In this document: positions 50,524 to 60,430 of the stretch, piece after piece
Numbering within the stretch: the first letter of the stretch is position 1
How the letters are laid out: each line of letters begins with the position of its first letter
Assembly: GCF_021044685.1 (NCBI RefSeq)
Contig: NZ_CP088014.1
Location: forward strand, 7,550,001-7,614,000
Direction: 5' to 3'
DNA length: 64,000 nucleotides
DNA from: Bradyrhizobium daqingense
Lineage (GTDB): Bacteria > Pseudomonadota > Alphaproteobacteria > Rhizobiales > Xanthobacteraceae
Program-made: the position numbers and the translations under genes
The notes under the pieces: generated by a model
Databases searched by the model: none
Told to the model about the DNA's origin: nothing
Seen by the model: only the letters and a program-made list of their open reading frames with translations

Positions 50524-51158
50524 GCCTCGTCTCCTGCGGGCTGCGGAAACCGCGCCTCCTCGCTACGGACGTAGCGCTCGAGCCGTTGGAGGGCATCGCC
50601 GCCACTGATCAGCTTAATCATCGGACGGATCCTGATCTCGCAGTCCTGCTGCTCGTCGTCAAAATCACCGATCTCGACCAAACTGCGTTGGGCGACCTCG
50701 CGCAGGATGTCCCGGAACCGGGCGGCCGAGATCGCGCCACCGCCGCCGTGTTGCGCCATCTCGCGGTAGCGATCGAACAGGTCGTTCAAAGTGGCCACTA
50801 CGACGGCCCGGTCCTCGACTGCTCCGACGTTCACCTCCTGCTGCCAGTATGCCGCCAGCACCAGCATGACGATGGTTTCGTCGAGCTTCATCCGGGGCAG
50901 CGGCACGTCCTCGTCCATGGCGACGATGCCGGCCCACTGCGCCTCCGGATCGCGGTGGACGCGGTATCCGCAACTATCGAAGAAGCCGTCGACCACGTCG
51001 CGGAAGCGGCCGTCCATGATCGTGTTGTAGACTGTCCCGGTCCGGGGGTCTCCCGCGAACACGAACTGCCGCCGTAGCAGGAAGTGCTGCGCTTTGCGGA
51101 GGTCGGCTGCCTTTTCCGCGCCGAAGGAGCGCTCGACGTTTTCGAACTCACTGAGCAT
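50520..51158 (-). CDS. jetB: JetB, Wadjet MukE-like subunit
   Basis: A 212-residue winged-helix protein (DUF4194) that joins the kleisin JetA to the JetC head in Wadjet complexes. Motifs KAQHFLLRRQFVF and LDETIVMLVLAAYWQQE fit the family. It overlaps jetA by 11 bp and jetC by 4 bp, showing a tight operon. Confidence 0.88.
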   Translation of the reverse strand: MLSEFENVERSFGAEKAADLRKAQHFLLRRQFVFAGDPRTGTVYNTIMDGRFRDVVDGFFDSCGYRVHRDPEAQWAGIVAMDEDVPLPRMKLDETIVMLVLAAYWQQEVNVGAVEDRAVVVATLNDLFDRYREMAQHGGGGAISAARFRDILREVAQRSLVEIGDFDDEQQDCEIRIRPMIKLISGGDALQRLERYVRSEEARFPQPAGDEA

Positions 51159-52704
51159 GAGCCGCCCTCGCCTTCCGGAGTGCGCCCGATCGCTTGACCA
51201 GGAAGTTGGCGCAACGGAGCCATTCGCTGTCGTGTGGGGGCGTGTCGGGGCACGGTTCGAGTTCGAACCCGGCCGCGACCTGCGCCGGAACCTCGCCTGT
51301 CAGCGCATATCGGCGGGCGCAATCGAAGGCGAGAAAGTCGTCCACGGTATCGATTTCCATGAAGCGGGCTTCCCTGGTCGCGAATGGCGGCACCTGGCCC
51401 TCGAGGAATCGTCTGACATCCTCGGGGCGGGGCGCGATGCGAGCGATGTACTCGAGGCGGAGCTTCTTGCGCAGTTCATACAACGGATCCGACGGCGGCT
51501 CGGCGAGCTCCCTTGCTTCGACGGGACGGCGCGGCTGCCTGGCCGGCGCCTGATGGTGCTCCGACCAGGGCGACCGCAGCGGCTCGATGCTCCATTCGAT
51601 TGTCGCCTTGTGGTGCCTGCCGTCGCGCAGTAAGGCATCCAGGCGCCGCACCAGGTCGCCGGCCCGGCCGACGAGTCCCTGCCCGCCCCGCTCGGCGTAC
51701 TTAATGGTGTTGCGGACCCGGGCTTCGAGCTGCCTGCGGAAGGCCTCGATCCTGTCGAACATCTCCCCGATCTGATCGAAGATGCTTTCGATAGCCAGCA
51801 GGTCGTCGGCCGCGGCCATTCGACCGTCCTCGATGTCGGCTGCCATGCTGGAAGCTATGTACTCCTCGGCGAGGACCTGCATGGTTTCCGGGCTGTAGGA
51901 GATCCTCCGCGCGAGATCGACGATGGCGTCGCGGAAGCGGTATGGATGGTTGACGGTGAGGATGGACTCGAAGTCCTTCAGCAGGAGCTGTTCGATGAAC
52001 TCCTCGAAAAAGGCTTCGAGCCGGGTAGCGACTGTTTTCGACTCCATGACGGTCCGTCGGACGCGCTTCAGGTCGGCCAGAATGGCCCGCAGACTCTTAG
52101 TGAACTGGTCGGCCTGATTGCGCGCCTCGCGGACGGCGAGCGCGGCTTCGCGCTGCTTGCGGTCGGTGATCTCAGGCCTCAGTTTTTCGACGGCCTCCAG
52201 GTTGAGGCGGATTTGCACGATCAAGCCGCCGAATCGCTGCGAGAGATCCTTGTTGAGGCTCGCGAGCCGTTGCAGCACGAGCAGCGGTCCCATAGCCATG
52301 TCCACAGTGACGCGAAGCCCGTATTCCTCCTCTTCAAGCCATCCCCAGACGAGCAGCCGGGCGTATAGTTGTCGGGCAAGACCGAGCGCCTTGTCGCCCT
52401 TCTCGGAAGCGAGCGCGACGTCGGCCTTCCGGATCCGGCGGCGTCTCGCGGAGATCATTTCCGGCAGGCTGCCGAAATCATCGCCCTCGTTCCAGAGGAC
52501 GGGGTTGGCGCGCATGACGTCGTAGATGGCGTGGACCACCTGCTGCGGCGTCGGGAACGACGGCGCGCCTGAAAAGAAGCGTTCGTGCAGATCCAGCAGA
52601 CACGCTGCGTACAGGTGCTTGTGATCGCGCGAAAAAGCTAAAAAGGCGTCGTCATGCAAATGGCGGAACAAGGTCAATGACGCGGCTCCTGGGCCCGACC
52701 TCAT
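51148..52704 (-). CDS. jetA: JetA, Wadjet kleisin-like subunit
   Basis: First gene of the operon, 518 residues, MukF-like. The N-terminus (LFRHLHDDAFLAFSRDHKHL) and helical middle (AALAVREARNQADQFTKSLR) suit the Wadjet JetA families; the exact subtype (DUF3375 or DUF5716-like) cannot be fixed from sight, and I lean to the latter. The start at 52704 is ATG; a start within LTLFRHL is possible. Confidence 0.85.
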   Translation of the reverse strand: MRSGPGAASLTLFRHLHDDAFLAFSRDHKHLYAACLLDLHERFFSGAPSFPTPQQVVHAIYDVMRANPVLWNEGDDFGSLPEMISARRRRIRKADVALASEKGDKALGLARQLYARLLVWGWLEEEEYGLRVTVDMAMGPLLVLQRLASLNKDLSQRFGGLIVQIRLNLEAVEKLRPEITDRKQREAALAVREARNQADQFTKSLRAILADLKRVRRTVMESKTVATRLEAFFEEFIEQLLLKDFESILTVNHPYRFRDAIVDLARRISYSPETMQVLAEEYIASSMAADIEDGRMAAADDLLAIESIFDQIGEMFDRIEAFRRQLEARVRNTIKYAERGGQGLVGRAGDLVRRLDALLRDGRHHKATIEWSIEPLRSPWSEHHQAPARQPRRPVEARELAEPPSDPLYELRKKLRLEYIARIAPRPEDVRRFLEGQVPPFATREARFMEIDTVDDFLAFDCARRYALTGEVPAQVAAGFELEPCPDTPPHDSEWLRCANFLVKRSGALRKARAAHAQ

Positions 52705-53069
52705 CCTGAGTTGGCGGCACTAAATGCACGGCCTGCCGGGCAAAATGTTAGTGAGAGTGGGTCTTGAAAACACAACCGGAAGATCAGTTCTTAGTATGTT
52801 CTAATATAGCTTTCCAGCTCAATCGCTGTCGAGACTCCAAAGGTCCGATCGGAGCTAGTGTCCGGTCTCAGATCGGGAACAATCCGGCCTCAAGTCATTG
52901 AATTTGTTGTTGTTACTATTGCGGCAAAATGGATACAAGGAGTTGCTTGGCACGATAGTGATACGAACGTTCGACATGTCGAGGAGGCTCTCTCGCCCAC
53001 CGGCAGATTCGAGCCCAGCTCTACATCGATCATCAGCTTTAGCTTTTTAGTAATTTCAATATGCCTAGT
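52705..53069. other. Divergent intergenic region between jetA and hipB
   Basis: Must contain the jetABCD promoter, but no clear -35/-10 pair is seen. The hip operators begin at 53070. Confidence 0.4.
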
Positions 53070-53139
53070 ATACGCGAAAGCGTATGATCTGTAGATATTC
53101 GCGGTCGCGTATATTGACAAATTATACGCGTTTGCGTAT
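53070..53139 (+). promoter_or_regulatory. Three operators for HipB, spaced exactly 27 bp
   Basis: ATACGCGAAAGCGTAT (53070-53085), ATTCGCGGTCGCGTAT (53097-53112) and ATACGCGTTTGCGTAT (53124-53139): a shared inverted repeat, ATACGC-N4-GCGTAT in the outer two, at a strict 27-bp period. Such sites are the usual target of a HipB dimer, and the third overlaps the promoter spacer, so binding would repress. Confidence 0.88.
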
Positions 53140-53142
53140 CAT
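53114..53142 (+). promoter_or_regulatory. Sigma-70 promoter of hipBA
   Basis: TTGACA at 53114-53119, 17-bp spacer, TATCAT at 53137-53142. The transcript would start at about 53149, which is the first base of hipB, implying a leaderless mRNA. The spacer is filled by operator 3. Confidence 0.85.
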
Positions 53143-53148
53143 GCCTTT

Positions 53149-53400
53149 ATGGATACGATTGCCCGCACCCCCCAGCAAATCGGCGCCGGGATCAGGCGCT
53201 ACCGGCGGCAGAAGAAGCTCACCCAGGGGGACCTCGGTGAGAAGATGCATGCGCGTCAAGCGACGGTCTCGAAGCTGGAGGCCGGTGAACCTGCAACGCA
53301 GCTGCGCATCTTGATGGATGCGCTGGCCGCGCTCGACCTCGAGCTGGTCATCCGGCCGCGCACCAAATTGACGGCTGAAGCGATTGAGGATCTGTTCTGA
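53149..53400 (+). CDS. hipB: HipB-like antitoxin and repressor
   Basis: An 83-residue Cro/C1-type helix-turn-helix protein (QKKLTQGDLGEKMHARQATV, SKLEAGEPATQLRILM). It neutralises HipA and represses the operon. Its stop overlaps the hipA ATG (TGATG). No ribosome site precedes ATG 53149, consistent with a leaderless message. Confidence 0.88.
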   Translation: MDTIARTPQQIGAGIRRYRRQKKLTQGDLGEKMHARQATVSKLEAGEPATQLRILMDALAALDLELVIRPRTKLTAEAIEDLF

Positions 53401-54719
53401 TGGCGCGTCGCCCTGCCCGTGCGCCGCTCAACGTCTACCTCAACGCACGGCTGGTCGGGCGGCTGCGGCGCGAGAGCAGTGGCGCAATCGATTTCCAGTA
53501 TGACAAGCAGTGGCTCGCGTGGGAAAATGCCATCCCCGTTTCCGTGTCGCTGCCATTGCGGGAGGATCGTTATATCGGCGATCCCGTCGTCGCTGTTTTT
53601 GACAATCTTCTGCCCGATAATGACGACATCCGCCGACGCGTCGCCGAACGCGCGCATGCTGATGGCGCCGATGCTTACAGCCTGCTCTCCGCCATCGGCC
53701 GCGATTGCATCGGGGCGCTGCAATTCCTTCCCGACAGTGCCGCACCCGGGGGCGCCGGCGCCATTGATGGCCGCGCCGCTAGCGATCAGGAGATCGCCGC
53801 CATTCTCGGCAACCTTGCCAGCAATCCGCTCGGCATCGGCCCCGACCAGGACTTCCGCATTTCTCTCGCGGGCGCGCAGGAAAAGACAGCGCTGCTTTAC
53901 TGGAAAGACAAGTGGCACGTGCCTCATGGCACGACCGCAACTACGCACATTATCAAGCCGCAGATCGGGAAGTTGCCGAACGGAATCGACCTGACCGGCA
54001 GCGTTGAAAACGAGCATCTGTGCCTTGAGCTGGTTGCGGCACTCGGCTTGCCTGTCGCCAAATCAAGCATCATCGATTTCGCCGGGCGCCGCGTGCTCGC
54101 AGTTGAGCGGTTCGATCGCATCTGGACGCGCGACGGCCGCCTGTTGCGGCTGCCGCAGGAAGACTGCTGCCAGGCGCTGTCCGTTCCACCCGCGCGAAAG
54201 TATGAATCCGATGGCGGACCCGGCATCCGCAAAATCTCGGATTTCCTCAAGGGCAGCGATACGCCTGAGGACGACCAGGCCATTTTCTTCAAGGCGCAGA
54301 TCGTGTTCTGGCTGCTTGCCGCCACCGATGGCCACGCGAAGAATTTTAGCATTCATTTGGCGCCGGGCGGTCGTTTTCATCTTGCACCGCTTTACGACAT
54401 CATTTCGACCCAACCGAGCTTGGACGCTGGACAGATCAGCCAAAACCAAATGAAGCTGGCCATGGCGATCGGCAGCAACCGGCATTACATCGTCCACACG
54501 GTTCTCGGCCGACATTTCGTGCAGACTGCGAAAAGCTGCGGTCTACCCGACAAAACAGTCAAGGTTGTCATCCAGCAGCTCGGCGATACAGCCGCAAAGG
54601 CCATAGATCAGGTGCTGAATGCGCTTCCAAAAGGATTTCCGGAGAAGATGGCCATATCGATTGCTGATGGCGCAAAGCGCCGTGTGAATTCGCTGGCTGT
54701 GCTCAAGAGTAGTGAATGA
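53400..54719 (+). CDS. hipA: HipA-like Ser/Thr kinase toxin
   Basis: A 439-residue persistence toxin kinase; HipA of E. coli phosphorylates glutamyl-tRNA synthetase. It has the N-subdomain NVYLNARLVGRLRRE, the phosphorylation loop region SLAGAQEKTALLYW, KPQIGKLPNGIDLTGSVENE, ERFDR, the catalytic AATDGHAKNFS and metal-binding LYDIIS. Full length and intact. Probably forms a complex with HipB. Confidence 0.92.
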   Translation: MARRPARAPLNVYLNARLVGRLRRESSGAIDFQYDKQWLAWENAIPVSVSLPLREDRYIGDPVVAVFDNLLPDNDDIRRRVAERAHADGADAYSLLSAIGRDCIGALQFLPDSAAPGGAGAIDGRAASDQEIAAILGNLASNPLGIGPDQDFRISLAGAQEKTALLYWKDKWHVPHGTTATTHIIKPQIGKLPNGIDLTGSVENEHLCLELVAALGLPVAKSSIIDFAGRRVLAVERFDRIWTRDGRLLRLPQEDCCQALSVPPARKYESDGGPGIRKISDFLKGSDTPEDDQAIFFKAQIVFWLLAATDGHAKNFSIHLAPGGRFHLAPLYDIISTQPSLDAGQISQNQMKLAMAIGSNRHYIVHTVLGRHFVQTAKSCGLPDKTVKVVIQQLGDTAAKAIDQVLNALPKGFPEKMAISIADGAKRRVNSLAVLKSSE

Positions 54720-54970
54720 TCGCCGGTTTGCGCAAGCGTACGATGACCTCCGTGAACGGTGGCAGGAAGACCGGATCTACCAAACCAAACCTGGAAGCTG
54801 CCTACCAGAGGAGCAGCAGCGCGATCAGCAACAGGGAGCGTTGCCCGAAAGCAGCCAACCAGCGGCTCAAGAAACGGGCCCGGTTCAAGAACGGCGATTG
54901 CCGCTCTCCTTCGACGGCGAGCGGCCCGCGCCGTCCGTATGCAAGCTCCAACAGCGACTGCGTTTCCAAA
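54720..54970. other. Short gap between hipA and IS481 remnant
   Basis: An 88-codon frame overlaps the hipA stop (ATGA) but has no motif and runs into the element remnant. I do not treat it as a gene. Confidence 0.35.
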
Positions 54971-56031
54971 CTAGGTGTTTAGTCCCGGCATTTGCTGGAG
55001 CGGATTAAGTTTGAATCGTTCTGGCTGGGAAGTCCAGCATTTGCAGATGTATTCGTAGGGCGTGAGGCCCTTCAGGGTCTTCAGCCGGCGAGCGAAGTTG
55101 TAGGCGCGGACGAAGTCGGCGAGGTGGCTGCGCAACTCGTCATGCGTGTCGTAGTGGAAGCGCTTGACTGTGGCCTCCTTGATGGTGCGGTTCATCCGCT
55201 CGACCTGGCCGTTGGTCCAGGGATGCTTAGGCTTGGTCAGGCAACGATCGATATCATTGCGGGCGCAGGCCACCTCGAAGGCATGAGCCCAAAATGGTTG
55301 CTTTCGTTCGATCATGGCTTTGATATCGGCCACAGTCCAACTCCCACCGCTTGGGTCGGTGAGTGGGTGCCGTTGTCCGTCAGAACGGTGTGGATCTTGT
55401 AAGGGACTGCCTTGATCAAGTTCCGCAAGAAGTCGGCTGTGACACTCGTGGCTTTTCGTGCAACTCGGTGAAGGCGCACTTCGAGGTTCGATCGATTGCG
55501 ACGAAGAGATAAAGCCCTCCCATCGCGGTGCGAACCTCGGCGATGTCGATGTGGAAGTATCCGAGATAGCTTTTGAACTTGCGCCTTACGCCCTTGCCAT
55601 CCTCCACGTCGGAAGCCGTGAGATGCCATGGCGCTGAAGACAGCGATAAAGCGATGAGCGTGTCAGATGCGGGATTGTCGCCTGGAGAGCATAAAGGCAG
55701 TCATAGTCATCCAGCGGCAGCAGCGCATGCTTGCAAAAGGCGACGATGATGGCCTCCTTCTCAAGCGACAAACTGGTGGATTTTGGCTCTCTCGGGCCGG
55801 TCGGAAGATCGGCCACCGAACCGCGCTTCTTCCATTTTGCGACGGTCTTCGGATTGATCCATAACGCTTGGACAGCGCCCCCAGGCTCTCTTGACTATTT
55901 TGTATTGTTCGACGGATTGCCTCCGTCGTTGTGGCGCAGCCGTGAAGAACCTGCTCCGTTTGGATACTGTCAACGAAAACCTCGTCCCGCGTAGCGGGCC
56001 GATTGTCAGTTCGGCAACAAAGTGTCACCAA
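54971..56031 (-). pseudogene. IS481-type transposase remnant
   Basis: From right to left, frames read KEAIIVAFCKHALLPLDDYD, LYALQATIPHLTRSSLYRCL (N-terminal helix-turn-helix), GYFHIDIAEVRTAMGGLYLF (first Asp), then, in another frame, YKIHTVLTDNGTHSPT (second Asp), and in a third DRCLTKPKHPWTNGQVERMN (catalytic Glu), ending NLPQQMPGL-like. At least three frameshifts, so inactive. Ends could not be fixed. Confidence 0.85.
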
Positions 56032-56178
56032 GTGGACGATACGCAGGGTCAGAAAAACGAAAAATCAGCAATCTTCAATTCGGCACGCCTCTTGCCCTGT
56101 TAACGGCGTCGGCACCAATCGCTTGTGAGCCCGAGATGGATGATTTGGCGACTTTGAGCAAAGGCACGGAGACTGGCT

Positions 56179-56544
56179 GTGTCGCGAACTGACGTAGAGC
56201 GATTCGTCAACGATCTGGGGAACGACGGTGGTCTGCTTGAACGCGTAAAACCAATTGCTACCGGCCTTGCATCGATTGTCGCGATCGGAAAGAGCCTCGG
56301 CTACAGCTTCACACCTGATGAAGCTAAAAGTTGCATTCGAGCTCGACAGAAGTTGACGACTAAACCGCTCGCCGGTGGCACTTTTAATTCGAGTGATACG
56401 ATCTCGACCGGCGCTGTTCAGGCCCTTGCAGAGGTGGCCACGAGCGGCGCGCAAGCCGCGGAAGCGGCCTCTGACCACGCCACAGCAGTTGAGCCCGTTG
56501 CAGTTGTTGTGGTTGTTATTGTAGCGGTCGTGGCCGAGGTCTGA
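56179..56544 (+). CDS. Nif11-type RiPP precursor peptide with valine-rich core
   Basis: A 121-residue peptide precursor with GTG start, GGAG about eight bases upstream. Residues 1-60 have the Nif11 leader pattern (DVERFVNDLGNDGGLLERVK, ASIVAIGKSLGYSFTPDEAK). A GG at 66-67 could mark the leader end. The tail, 104-121, is VEPVAVVVVVIVAVVAEV. Nif11 leaders serve radical-SAM-modified peptides, and the next two gene relics encode such enzymes. The valine-rich core resembles substrates of D-amino acid epimerases. Confidence 0.78.
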   Translation: MSRTDVERFVNDLGNDGGLLERVKPIATGLASIVAIGKSLGYSFTPDEAKSCIRARQKLTTKPLAGGTFNSSDTISTGAVQALAEVATSGAQAAEAASDHATAVEPVAVVVVVIVAVVAEV

Positions 56545-56587
56545 CATGCCTTCGCTCTGACCGCATCGGGTGGTTGCTCGAGGAGGC

Positions 56588-56617
56588 GATGAAGTGCGAT
56601 GAAGTGCGATGAAAACA
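56588..56617 (+). repeat. Short tandem repeat before the epimerase gene
   Basis: GATGAAGTGC occurs twice in a row (56588-56607), followed by the partial copy GATGAAAACA. It lies 18 bp before ATG 56635. Confidence 0.7.
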
Positions 56618-56634
56618 TGAAGTAAGCTTCGTCA

Positions 56635-58167
56635 ATGACACACGCTGCCGCCGAGCACTACCGACAGATTTTTGACCGGCGTACCCCGGAGCAACTGCGC
56701 ACGCTATCGCATCTCAAACGCTTCATGGAGCGGTTAGTCGGTGACGAGGAGTTCCGCAGGGCGCTTGCGGAGGCAATCGCCACCCCTCGAGCGGTAACAG
56801 AGCGGTACGGCATCAATGTGGATCCAATGGAGGTGCTGCCGCTCTGGCGCGGTGGCTACCAACAATACCGCTTCAAGCCGGAGTCTGCGCCGTGGCCGCT
56901 GGCTGTGATGTGGGATGAGTATCTCCGCGAGATGATGCGTCATCGCGACCTCTTGCGCGACGAAGGCGAGATGTCGACGATCAATCCTCGCTTTCATGCT
57001 TGGCGCGAGCGGCAAATCCGGCGCTGCAATGACCAATTGGGCGTGTCGGCGGCGTCGCTCACGCACCCCATAATCGCTTTCGAGCTAAGCGAAGGCTGCA
57101 GCGTCGGTTGTTGGTTCTGTGGCCTCTCGGCCGATCGCTTTACAGGCTATTACGACATAGCAAAGAGCATGCAGCGCTTTGGCGGGGCGTGGTTGGTGTC
57201 GCGAGCGAAATGTTTGGTTCTGCAGTCCGCACGGGCTTCTGCTACTGGGCCACAGATCCTATGGACAACCCACACTACGATCGCTTTCTGTTCGACTACT
57301 ATCAGATTACGGGCGCGTTACCGCAAACAACAACCGCAGCCCCACTCAAGGATCCGGCACTCACCAGGCACGTGCTCGGGCTCTTCAATCTATATCGCAC
57401 GACGACGAATCGTTTCTCCGTGCTGAGCAGGGCCCATCTTAATCAGATTCACACGGCCTTTTCGCCTGAGGAGTTGCTAGGAGTCGAACTCATCCTGCAG
57501 GGCAAGGAGGCGCAGACAGCAAAGGCCATGGTCGGGCGCGCGCGCGAGCGGAAGGAGAAGCGCAGGGGCGCTAACAAGGACGGTGCAATCGCCTTTCTGG
57601 AACGCAATCACACGACGATCGCCTGCGTTTCCGGCTTCCTCGTAAATATGCGGCAGGGGCGTTTACGACTGGTGACGCCGGTGCCGGGTAGCGATCGCTG
57701 GCCTCTCGGGTACCCGCATTCTGGGTGAACGCTTCTTCAGCACGCCTGACGGTTTCCGGGGCGGGCTGCAGAGCATGATCGAACAGTATATGCTCGAGAG
57801 CCCAGCCCATGACCTGCCGATCCGCTTCCGCAGGGACCTGCAATATAAGGCAGGGAACCGGTGCTTTCATCTTCGCTCACGCAACATGGAACACCGCGTG
57901 CTCGACGACATCGCCCCGATTTCCGTTGGCCCTTTGATCGCGGACGGCAACTGCACAATGTCGGAGCTGGTTATTCGGGTCGCAGCTGACGGAACAACCC
58001 TCCTTGGGGTCGCCGACTTGCTCGATCAGTTGTACATGACCGGGCTGATCGAAGAAGACCTCGACGACTGCTTCATCTGGCAGACCGGTGACTGGACGAC
58101 GAGGCGCATCGAAGGAGTCAAACACGCGTCCTCCCATACGGGTGCAGATTGTGCCGATTCGCATTGA
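56635..58167 (+). pseudogene. Radical-SAM RiPP epimerase, two frameshifts
   Basis: Converts L- to D-amino acids in the precursor, by family. The first frame to about 57185 has FELSEGCSVGCWFCGLSADR (CxxxCxxC, near residue 150). A shift at the GGCGGGGCG run moves to VVGVASEMFGSAVRTGFCYW, ATDPMDNPHYDRF and on to LVTPVPGSDRWPLG. A second shift near 57712 moves to RILGERFFSTPDGFRGGLQS and MIEQYMLESPAHDLPIRF, ending at 58167. Corrected, about 510 residues. The N-terminal Nif11-like region (RRTPEQLRTLSHLKRFMERL) fits the PoyD-type RiPP epimerase family. Confidence 0.8.
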
Positions 58168-58867
58168 GGCACTACTTAGCCTCAAGCGACAGCAGCATCC
58201 CACCATCCAGCAGTGCTGAGCGCGATGACATGCCGCTCCGCATCCACGGTCCCTGGCTTCGTGGCGTGCACAACCGGCGTGACAAAAGAAGACCAGCGGG
58301 GTTCCGCGCTTGCGGCTTCGAGCCAAGCCCTCATTTCGGGCATCAGCGGTGCACGACTGGGACGCACGCGGTTAAGTCGAGAATGGCTTGCCCCGCCCAG
58401 TGGTCAATCAAATGGTTCTGCCAGACGACGGTGCCGCTGGTTCCGGAGAGGTCGTGGCTTTTCGTGGCGCGCCACTGCAACTTGCACTGGCGGTGATCCC
58501 TGCTAGCGGACGACGACGCGCCTGAAACTTTGATAGGTCCATGTGAATGACGACGTCAGTCCGTTCATCAATGATGAAAAACAGCGAGTCTCACTCGAGG
58601 GTGGCGCCGCTAAATACCAGAGCGGAGCCGCGTGCAGGCAATTATTCCCCGTTCGGCTCCAGCACTCTCTGCTTGCTCATGCCGTCCAGTCGCCGGGCAA
58701 CGAACGTGACGCGGAAATCGTGGCTCGAAGCGGGCTGCCCACTAGCCGAATTAGCGACTTCACGTTCACGGCTCCGGTCAGGAGTCGCGCAGAATTCACT
58801 TTGCCGTCCGGCGCATGAGACTATGGCATGGCGAACGCACCTGTGCGCACATCATGAATAACGTGGA
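58168..58867. other. Gap between epimerase and maturase relics
   Basis: About 700 bp. Several short frames exist; none resembles a RiPP gene or transporter. Possibly a lost third gene. Confidence 0.35.
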
Positions 58868-59593
58868 ATGATTATGAGTATCGCTGTGCCAATCGTCCTA
58901 GTCAACATGCCTGTGTCGGCAGTCGAAAGGCCGTCACTGGCGCTTGGTCTGCTGAAATCAGCGCTGACCCAGGCTGGACTGCAATCCACCATAGCATATG
59001 CCAACATCTGGTTTCTAGAATACATAGGCATCGCCGACTATGGACCTCTTGAGAATTGCCCGCCAGAGGAGGCACTGGTTGATTGGCTGTTCGCGGGCAT
59101 TGCTTTTCCCGGCTTCGAACCCGAACAAAACGCCTTCCTCGACCTCTATTTCGAGCGCAACCCGATACACGCAGGCAAAGGTATGGCCGAGCGTCGCGCG
59201 AATTTCCTTAGGCTGCGCTCGCTCATCGGCGGGTTTATCGACTGGACGGCTGACAAGATATTGGCGAAGCGGCCGGCTATGGTCGGGTGCAGCTCGACCT
59301 TCACCCAGCATGTCCCCTCGCTCGCGTTGCTGCGCCGGCTGAGCGAGCGCTCACTTGATCTTGTCACCCTCATGGGTGGAGCGAACTGCGAGTCGGTAAT
59401 GGGGCGCAGCACTCACGCGCGTTTCCCATGGGTCGACTATGTCGTGTCGGGCGAGGCCGACGCACTGATCGGCCCGCTGTGTTGGGACATCCTAAATCGC
59501 GGCAGAGACATCCCGCCTGCTGACCTGCCATTTGGCGTTTTCGGCCCGACGCATCGCGAGGCCGGCTATCCCGCGGCGTCGACGCGCGACTTA

Positions 59594-60427
59594 GGGTCTG
59601 TACCTAAATAGCGCCACGTGATTCTCTTGCCTACGTGTTGATTCGGGGGCGAGAGAATGCGCGCTGGTTTGTTTTGGCTGAACGACAGGCAATGGGCGCG
59701 TATCGAACCGCATCTGCCGAGGGGACTGACGGGGCCGGATCGGGACGACGACCGACGCATCGTCAGCGGCATCATTCACATGCTGCAATCGGGTGCACGA
59801 TGGCGTGATTGTCCACGTGAATACGGCCCTTACACGACGATCTACAATCGCTTCAATCGCTGGGCCAAGCGAGGACGATGGTGCGCAATCTTCGAAGCGC
59901 TGGCCAAGCCTGGCGAAGACGGCGTCGTACTGTCGCTCGACTCGACCTCGATTAAAGCTCACCGGTGTGCCTCCGGCGGAAAAGGGGGGAGCACAATCAA
60001 GCAATCGGCCGCTCGCTCGGAGGCCGCACGACAAAAATCCATGCGCTGAGCGATCCGCTCTGCCGGCCGGTCGTCCTGCATCTGACTCCAGGCCAGGATG
60101 CCGATATCGCTGCGGCTCCCGATGTCCTGGCGCTCGCGCCACCCATGAGCGTGCTCCTCGCCGACAAAGGGTATGATGGCGACAAGCTTCGCGGCGCAAT
60201 CATTCGTCGTGGCGCCAAGCCCGTAATCCCCAATAAATCTAACCGTGTCGTCATCCATCGCTTCAACAAACGCGCCTACAAAGGACGAAATGTCATCGAA
60301 CGCTGCTTTTGCAGGCTCAAGGACTTCCGGCGCATCGCCACGCGATATGACAAGCTCGCCCGTAATTTTTTGGCCGCTGTTCATCTCGCCGCTCTCGTCG
60401 CATATTGGCTCAATTGAGTCTGGACCC
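59594..60427 (+). mobile_element. IS5-family (IS427-like) insertion sequence
   Basis: An 834-bp element. TA precedes it at 59592-59593 and follows at 60428-60429. Ends GGGTCTGTACC and (reversed) GGGTCCAGACT are imperfect inverted repeats. It has a two-frame transposase, the typical IS427-group plan. Confidence 0.88.
59657..60417 (+). CDS. IS5-family transposase, two frames with a slippery A4G6 site
   Basis: The first frame (59657-60049) has LPRGLTGPDRDDDRRIVSGI and LSLDSTSIKAHR (first Asp); the second (to 60417) has SVLLADKGYDGDKLR (second Asp) and YKGRNVIERCFCRLKDFRRI (Glu). AAAAGGGGGG at 59980-59989 lies where they overlap, and a -1 slip there fuses them into about 253 residues. This is the known mechanism of the IS427 group, so I do not call it broken. 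Confidence 0.85.
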
Positions 60428-60430
60428 TAG

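Noticed and set aside
54716..54982. Third gene in the hip operon overlapping the hipA stop
   Set aside because: The 88-codon frame has no recognisable motif and runs into the IS481 remnant; likely chance.
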